A stretch of 6,371 nt of DNA from an uncultured Lachnospiraceae bacterium (GTDB lineage: Bacteria; Bacillota; Clostridia; Lachnospirales; Lachnospiraceae), in assembly GCA_945836565.1 (NCBI GenBank), contig CAMALN010000101.1, positions 1 to 6,371 on the forward strand. Direction: 5' to 3'. Shown here one piece after another: positions 1 to 5,542 of this stretch. A program made the translations under genes and the position numbers. How positions within the stretch are numbered: position 1 is the first letter of the stretch; each line of letters opens with the position of its first letter. A model generated the notes under the pieces. It was given only the letters and a program-made list of their open reading frames with translations. It was not told the DNA's origin and searched no databases.

Positions 1-56
1 TCTGCTGCGTCTACACTTAACTGCTCTGCTACGATTTCTTTAATCTTTTCTAACAT
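1..56 (-). CDS. acpP: Acyl carrier protein, N-terminal fragment (cut by window edge)
   Basis: Only the first 18 codons are inside the window. They read MLEKIKEIVAEQLSVDAA, which is the typical helix-I opening of bacterial type II acyl carrier protein. ACP is a small cytosolic protein that carries growing fatty acyl chains on a phosphopantetheine arm. The serine that is modified (DSL motif, usually near residue 36) lies beyond the edge, so it cannot be checked. The ATG is preceded by AAAGGAGA at 64-71 with 8-bp spacing, which is a strong ribosome binding site and fixes the start. A consensus promoter lies just upstream. Fatty-acid synthesis genes such as fabK, fabD or fabG often follow acpP in clostridia, but none is visible here. 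Confidence 0.88.
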   Translation of the reverse strand, partial: MLEKIKEIVAEQLSVDAA

Positions 57-120
57 TTTGTAATCTCCTTTATCCGTAAATTATACATTTATTTCCATGT
101 GCATGTCCCACACTTTTTTC

Positions 121-149
121 AATATACAGCAGACATATATATATGTCAA
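121..149 (-). promoter_or_regulatory. SigA-type promoter of acpP
   Basis: Read on the minus strand, TTGACA (144-149) is followed by a 17-bp spacer and TATATT (121-126). The -35 box is a perfect consensus and the -10 box has one deviation. The predicted start is near 114, giving a leader of roughly 58 nt. The -35 box ends one base before the stop codon of the upstream EAL gene, and I see no terminator between them, so acpP may also receive read-through transcription. Confidence 0.78.
132..147. repeat. Perfect 16-bp palindrome overlapping the acpP promoter
   Basis: GACATATATATATGTC equals its own reverse complement. It covers four bases of the -35 box and most of the spacer, a classic position for a repressor operator. 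It does not match the FapR or FabT operators as I know them. The core is alternating AT, so part of the symmetry is cheap; the GAC/GTC ends are the more informative part. Confidence 0.45.
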
Positions 150-150
150 G

Positions 151-1836
151 CTAAAACTGAAACTTATCAAATTCTTCAATCGGCATAGGCTTTGCAAAAT
201 AGAAGCCCTGCGCTATATCACAGTGGGAATTCTTAAGGAAATCCACATGCTCCTTAGTCTCCACTCCCTCAGCTACAACCTGAAGATTCAAATCCTTTGC
301 CATATCTATTGTATGATTTACAACTATCTTTCCCTTTTCAGATGCAATCTCACTATCCAGAAATTCCTTATCTATCTTGATAGTATCTACAGATATATTT
401 CTAATAAGATTAAGTGACGAAAATCCCGAACCAAAATCATCTACCTCAAGATTAAAGCCAATGCTTTGCAGCTTGACAAGCTCTCTGTTCAACATCTCCG
501 GCTGGTCCAGGAACAATGACTCTGTTATCTCCAGATTGAGATAATTCGGTGTAAGCTGATATTTGTTCATAAGCTCAGTCAAGGTCTTGAATATATCATT
601 GTGGCCAATATGATATCTGGATATGTTTACAGAAAGCGGCACCGGATTTCTGCCTTCATCCAGCCATCTCCTTATAGTTTTGCACGCCTCTTCCCACATA
701 TATTCATCAAGCTTTAATATAAAACCATTTCTCTCAAAGAGCGGTATAAAATCATTCGGTGATATTATACCCTTTGCAGGGTGCAACCACCTGCACAGAA
801 CCTCTGCTCCGCAAAGCTCGTAATCCTCAAGCTTGTACTTCGGCTGGAGATACATCTTAAACTCTCCATTTTCCAAAGCCTTATTCATATCATGCTCTAT
901 CTCGTTGGCCTTTATCATATCCTCTCTGTACTGCTCATCATAGAAAGCACAGAATTTCATAACATTTCCCTTAGCGGTTCTGCTGGCCATCATAGCTCTG
1001 TCACACATAAGGTTTACAGGAACTGACCTGTCATTCACAAGATATATACCATATGAGGTATTTATATCGAAATCAAACGGATTATTGTATATCTTCTTGC
1101 GCAGCTTCTCTATAACCTTTATTATATCGCCCTTAGAATTATATTTGACGAAAAATGCGAACCTGTCAGAATGAAGTCTCGCATAATTATTCTCATAGCC
1201 AAATACAGCCTGCATACATTCCGCAATATATTTCAATGCCTTGTCACCATCTATCATTCCATAGAGATCATTTATACTCTTAAATCTGTCTACGTCAAAT
1301 ACAACAACAGCATAATCATTATGTACATCATCCAGTATCTTCTGCTCTACACTAGAATAAAACTTCATATAATCCTGAATGCCGGTAAGAGAATCCATAC
1401 CCTTCTTCTCTGTCTCCATAAAGAGCTGTGACGAAGCTGCCATTTCATCCATTACCTGTTCTGAATCATCTGCAGTTCCCATTATCTTGCATAACACAAC
1501 ATCTCTTCCGTCAAACCACTTTATGTTTGCATATTGAACCTTGACCGGCTTCTCGAAGATATCCGTCCTTCGTGAGCTTACTATAGGCATCTTTCCCAGG
1601 AACACCATAGGGCAATCCATACAAGGCGTCTCTCTGGTGCAGAACACCTCATGACAATTCCTGCCAAGCTTATTTCCTACCAGATCATATGCCCTGTTAT
1701 TCTGGTACAATATCTCAAAGCTTGACTTATCAAATATGAAGCATGGCACAAAGCTCGCATTCATTATAGAATCAAGCATCATATTGAGATTATCCATATT
1801 AAGTTTTTCATTCATAGAAGTCTCTGTATTTTCCAT
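151..1836 (-). CDS. PAS-GGDEF(degenerate)-EAL protein, probable cyclic-di-GMP phosphodiesterase
   Basis: A 561-residue soluble protein with no membrane segment. Residues about 28-115 form a PAS-like sensor with a cysteine set at C61, C66, C72 and C75, of the type GRxC...C...PCxxCP seen in clostridial PAS proteins; it may bind metal or sense redox. Residues about 145-300 are a GGDEF fold (DSLTGI at 148-153, FDVDRFKSIND at 180-190), but the signature is HSDRF (222-226), so cyclase activity is unlikely. Residues about 312-561 are an EAL domain. Its motif is EVL (345-347), and the expected catalytic residues are present: E345, N404, E436, E439, D466, D467, K487, E523 and Q543. The likely reaction is hydrolysis of c-di-GMP to pGpG, with the dead GGDEF possibly binding GTP as an activator (inference from family precedents). 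The ATG at 1836 has a modest AGGAA site 8 bp upstream. It has its own promoter and appears monocistronic. Confidence 0.9.
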   Translation of the reverse strand: MENTETSMNEKLNMDNLNMMLDSIMNASFVPCFIFDKSSFEILYQNNRAYDLVGNKLGRNCHEVFCTRETPCMDCPMVFLGKMPIVSSRRTDIFEKPVKVQYANIKWFDGRDVVLCKIMGTADDSEQVMDEMAASSQLFMETEKKGMDSLTGIQDYMKFYSSVEQKILDDVHNDYAVVVFDVDRFKSINDLYGMIDGDKALKYIAECMQAVFGYENNYARLHSDRFAFFVKYNSKGDIIKVIEKLRKKIYNNPFDFDINTSYGIYLVNDRSVPVNLMCDRAMMASRTAKGNVMKFCAFYDEQYREDMIKANEIEHDMNKALENGEFKMYLQPKYKLEDYELCGAEVLCRWLHPAKGIISPNDFIPLFERNGFILKLDEYMWEEACKTIRRWLDEGRNPVPLSVNISRYHIGHNDIFKTLTELMNKYQLTPNYLNLEITESLFLDQPEMLNRELVKLQSIGFNLEVDDFGSGFSSLNLIRNISVDTIKIDKEFLDSEIASEKGKIVVNHTIDMAKDLNLQVVAEGVETKEHVDFLKNSHCDIAQGFYFAKPMPIEEFDKFQF

Positions 1837-1884
1837 GATTTCTATTCCTATATTATTATTTTTATCATTTTTTTCTCGTCAATT

Positions 1885-1911
1885 TTGCAAAAAAAATAAG
1901 CTTTTTTGCAA
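1885..1911. repeat. 10-bp inverted repeat in the EAL gene leader
   Basis: TTGCAAAAAA (1885-1894) and TTTTTTGCAA (1902-1911) are exact reverse complements separated by 7 bases. Relative to the predicted transcription start near 1916 the dyad spans about +6 to +32. It could be a repressor operator or an mRNA leader hairpin. The stem is AT-rich with only one GC pair per TTGC end, so it is unlikely to be an intrinsic terminator. Confidence 0.5.
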
Positions 1912-1922
1912 CTATATAATAA

Positions 1923-1951
1923 AATATACCAATTTATGAATATTATGTCAA
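1923..1951 (-). promoter_or_regulatory. SigA-type promoter of the PAS-GGDEF-EAL gene
   Basis: On the minus strand, TTGACA (1946-1951) is followed by exactly 17 bp and then TATATT (1923-1928). The flanks are AT-rich. This gives a transcription start near 1916 and a leader of about 80 nt before the ATG at 1836. The hexamers and spacing are identical to those of the acpP promoter. Confidence 0.8.
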
Positions 1952-2007
1952 TCATTACCATTCTACAAAGTTCAACAATTGTATTCTGTAATACGACAAC
2001 TATTCGA

Positions 2008-2052
2008 CAAAATAAAGAGGCTGCTTGATTTTACTTTTTTCAAGCAGCTCTT
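2008..2052 (-). terminator. Intrinsic terminator downstream of spoIIQ-like gene
   Basis: On the minus strand AAGAGCTGCTTG (2041-2052) pairs with CAAGCAGCCTCTT (2015-2027). This is 12 bp with a single bulged base and a 13-nt loop, followed by TTTATTTTG. It starts 23 bases after the spoIIQ-like stop codon and separates the sporulation genes from the EAL gene. Confidence 0.85.
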
Positions 2053-2075
2053 CTGATTATAAATAATTTGAATAA

Positions 2076-2927
2076 TTATTCAATTAATGAAATAGGATTT
2101 ACAGGTATGCCATCCTTGGTTATTGCGAGATACAGATTGGTTCCTTCCTTTGAATAATAATCTGATACAGCTCCAACCTCGGCTATATTCTGTCCTGTGG
2201 CAACAGGGTTTCCTTCTTTAACACATACATTCATCAGCTGACCATACTTTGCCTCGTAGCCATTTCCCATATCTATGGTAACAACAGTTCCAAATTCCTT
2301 AGTATCCTTTACCTCGGTAACAGTTCCGCCATACACGGCATATACATTCTCACCCTCTGTTCCACGAAGCATAACTCCCGGGTTACATTTGTATACTCCC
2401 AATGTCTCAAAATACACTGTTGTATCCATACTGTATGGGAGCACGATTGCTGTAGCTTCTGCTGCATCAGTATTTCCGGCTACGTCAGTTCTGCTAACCA
2501 ACGGCCATGCAAGGCTTGCATCTCCGTCATAGCCCGTTGACCTCTGATTCACATCCTCTACTGCGTCCTTGTGTGTCTGAACATTCTCGACATCATCACT
2601 TGTCGCCGGAGTCTCTTCTTTATTGTCTGCATTCTCTTTGTACTCTTCGTTCTCTTCAGCCACTTCCTGAGGCTTTTCCTCCACCCTTGGCACCTCCGTG
2701 GTCGGAGACGCCTTTATATTCGTCGAGCTGTCTATGTTCTTGGCAGCATCACCATTTGCCGAACCCTCGATGTAAGACTGGTTCAGGTCTACCTCAGGCG
2801 AACCCAAGAATTTCTCTTGGTTTGACCTATACTCATATACACCGGTTAGAACTGCGAAGGCTACCACTCCTATAGTAAGAGCTATATAAAAGCCTTTTGT
2901 TTTAAAAAATACCTTAAATTTGTTCAT
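2076..2927 (-). CDS. spoIIQ: SpoIIQ-like LytM/M23-fold membrane protein, zinc site lost
   Basis: A 283-residue bitopic protein. Residues 1-11 are basic, 12-30 form one membrane segment, and about 45-135 are a low-complexity, strongly acidic linker (Glu/Asp/Asn/Thr). Residues about 138-283 form a LytM/M23 domain ending in KDGIPVNPISLIE. In SpoIIQ the extracellular domain faces the mother cell and pairs with SpoIIIAH to hold the forespore during engulfment. Here the metalloprotease ligands are all replaced. The HxGxD region reads NPGVML (N182, M186), and the HxH region reads NLYL (N264, Y266), so it is predicted to be a structural and not a hydrolytic protein, as for Bacillus SpoIIQ. GGAGG at 2934-2938 with 6-bp spacing fixes the ATG. 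It lies 81 bp after the SpoIID-type gene, matching the spoIID-spoIIQ order known in clostridia. A generic non-sporulation M23 relative cannot be excluded. Confidence 0.78.
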   Translation of the reverse strand: MNKFKVFFKTKGFYIALTIGVVAFAVLTGVYEYRSNQEKFLGSPEVDLNQSYIEGSANGDAAKNIDSSTNIKASPTTEVPRVEEKPQEVAEENEEYKENADNKEETPATSDDVENVQTHKDAVEDVNQRSTGYDGDASLAWPLVSRTDVAGNTDAAEATAIVLPYSMDTTVYFETLGVYKCNPGVMLRGTEGENVYAVYGGTVTEVKDTKEFGTVVTIDMGNGYEAKYGQLMNVCVKEGNPVATGQNIAEVGAVSDYYSKEGTNLYLAITKDGIPVNPISLIE

Positions 2928-2980
2928 ATACTACCTCCGAAATATTCTGTAATAACAATTTCTATTTGGTAGTATGAACA
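2921..2980 (-). promoter_or_regulatory. Hairpin enclosing the spoIIQ start codon
   Basis: On the minus strand TGTTCATACTACC (2968-2980) can pair with GGTAGTATATGAACA (2921-2935). That makes 13 base pairs with one 2-nt bulge around a 32-nt loop. The 3' arm contains the ATG (2925-2927), the second codon and the last two bases of the GGAGG ribosome binding site. If the transcript begins upstream of 2980, translation initiation would be occluded. The same dyad could instead be a protein-binding operator. Confidence 0.6.
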
Positions 2981-3008
2981 CTTTTTTACAATTTTATTCT
3001 AATCAAAA

Positions 3009-3443
3009 TCACATTGTTTGACCAAGCGTATTATATACGGCCTGTTCATATACCTCCTGAGCACGTCTATAATTCGTGCGGCCAAATTTCTCTATCATAT
3101 CCTGCCTGTCATAGCATGTAAATTCCAGCTCACCAGCCTTGATAGTAGAATCGGTACCCATTTCATACAATATCTTTCCTCTTACCGCTACCGCCTGTGC
3201 CTCTATAAGCTCCATATCGCTCTTATAATCTATCAATCCCGGCAAAGCCATAGCTATATATCTCTCCACATCTACAAGCTTGTTTTTGCCGTTCTCGGTA
3301 ACAACCACATCCTTCCCTGATGAAACCTTGGCAAGCACACTGCTCTGTCGGCTGGCGCATCCGTTTATGCACAAGGTTATAATATATGGCAACACCACTA
3401 CGGCAACTGTAATCGCGAGTGCATATCCCAATCTGTCCCGCAT
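3009..3443 (-). CDS. Short SpoIID/LytB-domain membrane protein, C-terminally truncated, catalytic Glu absent
   Basis: A 144-residue protein. Residues 7-27 form a membrane segment after MRDR. C29 follows it, but its context (INGC) is a poor lipobox. Residues 57-95 match the start of the SpoIID/LytB domain: VERYIAMALPGL followed by ELIEAQAVAVRGKILYEMG, compare the family pattern VEEYV-G-V--EMP----EALKAQAVAARTY. SpoIID is a lytic transglycosylase acting with SpoIIP in engulfment. The catalytic Glu of the EMP motif aligns with L70, so activity is not expected. The protein stops at AVYNTLGQTM, where a full-length SpoIID (about 300 or more residues) would continue with its main beta domain. The 81 bp after the stop show no continuation. 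The ATG at 3443 has GAGGGGG upstream, but that site sits inside a terminator hairpin. It may be a decaying gene or a fixed short form. Confidence 0.66.
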   Translation of the reverse strand: MRDRLGYALAITVAVVVLPYIITLCINGCASRQSSVLAKVSSGKDVVVTENGKNKLVDVERYIAMALPGLIDYKSDMELIEAQAVAVRGKILYEMGTDSTIKAGELEFTCYDRQDMIEKFGRTNYRRAQEVYEQAVYNTLGQTM

Positions 3444-3485
3444 AAAAACCCCCTCACTACACTTACTCTTATTGTATAGTGAGGG
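3444..3485 (-). terminator. Terminator of the thi operon, overlapping the spoIID-like ribosome binding site
   Basis: On the minus strand CCCTCACTATAC (3474-3485) pairs with GTGTAGTGAGGG (3451-3462). This gives 12 pairs, one of them G-U, with an 11-nt loop, followed by GG and TTTTT (3444-3448). The stem is better in minus-strand RNA than in plus-strand RNA, where the wobble becomes an A-C mismatch. It begins 22 bases after the stop codon of the TenI-like gene. The T-run touches the ATG of the SpoIID-type gene, and the 3' arm supplies its ribosome binding site. Confidence 0.8.
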
Positions 3486-3507
3486 AGCTGTTTTTATTAC
3501 TTATATT

Positions 3508-4173
3508 TTAGAGCCTCATCATACCGGACATCATACAGCCGCCGGCCGCACCTGCATCTTCTATCTCATCTATGCGAGCCATATTGATTCCGCCTATCGC
3601 ATAGACCGGAACGTTAACCGAGCCACACACCTTACTCAGGAATTCCAATCCCCTGCCGGGCAGTCCTGCCTTGCACTCGGTCTCATATATATTACCTGCT
3701 ATAATGTATCGGGCTCCCAGTCTCTGTGCCTCTACAGCCTCTTCCACACTGTGTATGGACGCGCCGTATTCTATGCCGTTTAATGCATTATCATACTCTC
3801 TTAAGGCTGGCATCGACAGATGTATCCCTTGTCTCAATTTGACTGCTCCTATGAAGCTGTGTGCATTGAGCCGAACCCCTGCATCCTTGCAGATATTATA
3901 TGCCAGAGAATATAAGCTCATATAAACGTCTTTCTGCAAATCCTTCTCGCGCAATATGACAAATGCTATATCATCCCTTTTAACTATTTTTTCCAGCTGA
4001 ACCAAAAGACTTGCACATTCATTTATAGCTTCTTCATCACAAGAAGCATTTTTCTGCGCAGTATCAGATGCAATTTTGTCGGCATACATTTTGCACACAT
4101 CCATACTACAGTATTCAGGATGAGCCTTTACACATATTTTTCTGTTGGTTACAACGACTATATTATGCTTCAT
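3508..4173 (-). CDS. tenI: TenI-like thiazole tautomerase (ThiE/TenI superfamily)
   Basis: A 221-residue cytosolic TIM-barrel protein. The superfamily is shown by ILREKD (73-78), the phosphate-site motif AIGGIN (192-197) and the ending GCMMSGMM. GASIHSVEEAVEAQ (137-150) and YETECKAGLPGRG (163-175) closely resemble Bacillus subtilis TenI, whose catalytic His122 corresponds to H141. TenI isomerises the ThiG product to the aromatic thiazole carboxylate. The two Mg-pyrophosphate aspartates of ThiE (in ND and HLGQ-D motifs) are replaced: LNAHS gives A104, and HLSMPAL (118-124) has no acid. TMP synthase activity is therefore unlikely, though automatic annotation may call it thiE. The N-terminus is about 30 residues longer than B. 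subtilis TenI, and the C-terminus stops about 25 residues early. It starts 9 bp after the thiH stop; the only SD-like sequence (TAGGA) overlaps that stop, suggesting translational coupling. Confidence 0.8.
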   Translation of the reverse strand: MKHNIVVVTNRKICVKAHPEYCSMDVCKMYADKIASDTAQKNASCDEEAINECASLLVQLEKIVKRDDIAFVILREKDLQKDVYMSLYSLAYNICKDAGVRLNAHSFIGAVKLRQGIHLSMPALREYDNALNGIEYGASIHSVEEAVEAQRLGARYIIAGNIYETECKAGLPGRGLEFLSKVCGSVNVPVYAIGGINMARIDEIEDAGAAGGCMMSGMMRL

Positions 4174-4182
4174 ATTTTTTTC

Positions 4183-5472
4183 CTATACCAATATATAATC
4201 ATTCAACACAGGCTGAAGTCCCTGTGCCTTTATAGCCTGATATATCTCGTCAAAGCTTCTGTCGTCCGATATCTCAAACTGTTCATCTCCGGCATCACAA
4301 CTTGTAGCCTTCGCATCATGATTATACTTCTCCTCGTGGTCCCCGATACCTGTGCTCACGCCTGCCGAAACCTTTGTAGCTGCAATCTGTATTATGCCGT
4401 CTCTAAAATGCGCCTGCTCCCTCGATGATACGGTAATACCCGCAAAAGGGAGAAATAATCTGTATGCACACAGAACCTGACACAACTCCTTCTCATGCAC
4501 ATCATGCGGGTTTATCCTGTCATTATTTATGATAGGCCGGAGTCTCGGACAGGAAAGTGACATCTCCGCATGAGGGTATTTCCTCTGCAGATAATATACA
4601 TGCAGTGCTGTAGCCAGGGCATCTCTTCTGAAATCATCCAAGCCGAGAAGTGCCGAGAAGCCAACACCTCTCATGCCTCCCATCAGAGCTCTCTCCTGTG
4701 CCTCGAATCTGTATGGCCATACTCTCTTGTGTCCAAGCAGATGCAAGGTCTCATAGGTATCCGGGTTATAGGTCTCCTGAAATACTGTTACATAGTCCGC
4801 TCCACACTCGTGCAGATACCTATATTCATCAGTATTTACCGGATATATCTCAAGAGCAACGTTTCTAAAATACTTTGACGCAAGCTTACAGGCTTCCCCT
4901 ATATACTTCACATCGCTCATAGCCCTGCTCTCTCCGGTAAGCATAAGGATTTCCTCTATGCCCGAATCAGCTATAACCTTCATCTCATGCTCTATCTCTT
5001 CATAGCTTAATTTCTTCCTGTTTATCTGATTGTAGCAGTTAAACCCACAGTACACACAGTAATTCTCACAATAATTTGCTATATAAAGAGGTGTAAACAT
5101 ATACACGCAATTGCCGAAATGCTTTCTGGTCTCAAGCCTTGCAAGTCCTGCCATCTCCTCTAAAAAAGGTGCCGCAGCAGGAGACAGAAGGACCTTAAAG
5201 TCCTCTATAGTACAATTGCCGGCTATTCCCATTCCTGCTTGCAATTTATCGAGAACTGTCCTTACATCTGTGGCAGTATAATGCTCATAATCATACGACT
5301 CAACCTGAGCCATAACCTTATCTCGTATATCCGACTTAATCTGCTCCATACCCTCCATATATTCCATATGATTTGTACGTGCCGACGGCTCCTGCTCCAC
5401 AAGCCTCTTCTTGGCAAGCGCAGCCTCACTAAGGCCCTTTCCCTCTATGATAAATTCCTCTGTCTGTGCCAT
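4183..5472 (-). CDS. thiH: 2-iminoacetate synthase (radical SAM tyrosine lyase)
   Basis: ThiH cleaves tyrosine to dehydroglycine and p-cresol, supplying the C-N unit of the thiamine thiazole. The 429-residue reading has the radical SAM triad CxxxCxxC at C135, C139 and C142 (NYCENYCVYCGF), followed by INRKKL. The ThiH-type barrel motifs VFQETYNPDTYETLH and SLSCPRLRP are present, and the C-terminal FEISDDRSFDEI is shared with ThiH and HydG. The HydG C-terminal cluster cysteines are missing and the chain ends at LQPVLNDYILV, so this is ThiH and not HydG. I place the start at ATG 5472 (MAQTEEF) because AAGGAG (5479-5484) lies 6 bp upstream. An in-frame GTG at 5508 would add 12 residues but has no ribosome binding site. 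The N-terminus is about 50 residues longer than in E. coli ThiH. It follows thiG after 70 bp in the same operon. Confidence 0.93.
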   Translation of the reverse strand: MAQTEEFIIEGKGLSEAALAKKRLVEQEPSARTNHMEYMEGMEQIKSDIRDKVMAQVESYDYEHYTATDVRTVLDKLQAGMGIAGNCTIEDFKVLLSPAAAPFLEEMAGLARLETRKHFGNCVYMFTPLYIANYCENYCVYCGFNCYNQINRKKLSYEEIEHEMKVIADSGIEEILMLTGESRAMSDVKYIGEACKLASKYFRNVALEIYPVNTDEYRYLHECGADYVTVFQETYNPDTYETLHLLGHKRVWPYRFEAQERALMGGMRGVGFSALLGLDDFRRDALATALHVYYLQRKYPHAEMSLSCPRLRPIINNDRINPHDVHEKELCQVLCAYRLFLPFAGITVSSREQAHFRDGIIQIAATKVSAGVSTGIGDHEEKYNHDAKATSCDAGDEQFEISDDRSFDEIYQAIKAQGLQPVLNDYILV

Positions 5473-5542
5473 ATTACTCTCCTTAACGTGCTCATTATTA
5501 TATCTCACTTAACGGGTCATGCTTTTTCTTCAGTCATATCAC

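Noticed and set aside
97..417. Plus-strand open frame of 106 codons, and similar plus-strand frames elsewhere
   Set aside because: All overlap well-supported minus-strand genes, lack Shine-Dalgarno sites, and show biased shadow-frame residues (Ile, Tyr, Leu, Ser).
2928..3008. SigF, SigG or SigE promoter for the spoIIQ-like gene
   Set aside because: CATACTAC resembles a SigE -10 box, but the only candidate -35 is at the wrong spacing and the match overlaps the hairpin arm; nothing fits SigF or SigG well enough to annotate.
2928..3008. Continuation of spoIID after a frameshift
   Set aside because: The 81-bp gap is AT-rich with stops in the frames I read, no SpoIID motif, and is too short to hold the missing 150 or more residues.
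3280..3783. Long plus-strand open frame of 167 codons
   Set aside because: It lies antisense across the SpoIID-type gene, the terminator and the TenI-like gene, has no ribosome binding site or recognisable motif, and its composition mirrors the opposite-strand genes.
4183..5472. ThiH homologue as HydG, the [FeFe]-hydrogenase maturase
   Set aside because: The DDRSFDEI stretch resembles HydG, but the C-terminal cysteine cluster of HydG is missing and the gene sits between thiG and a TenI-like gene.
5473..5542. Tiny open frame MTEEKA between thiG and thiH
   Set aside because: Six codons with only a weak upstream purine run; no support as a leader peptide.
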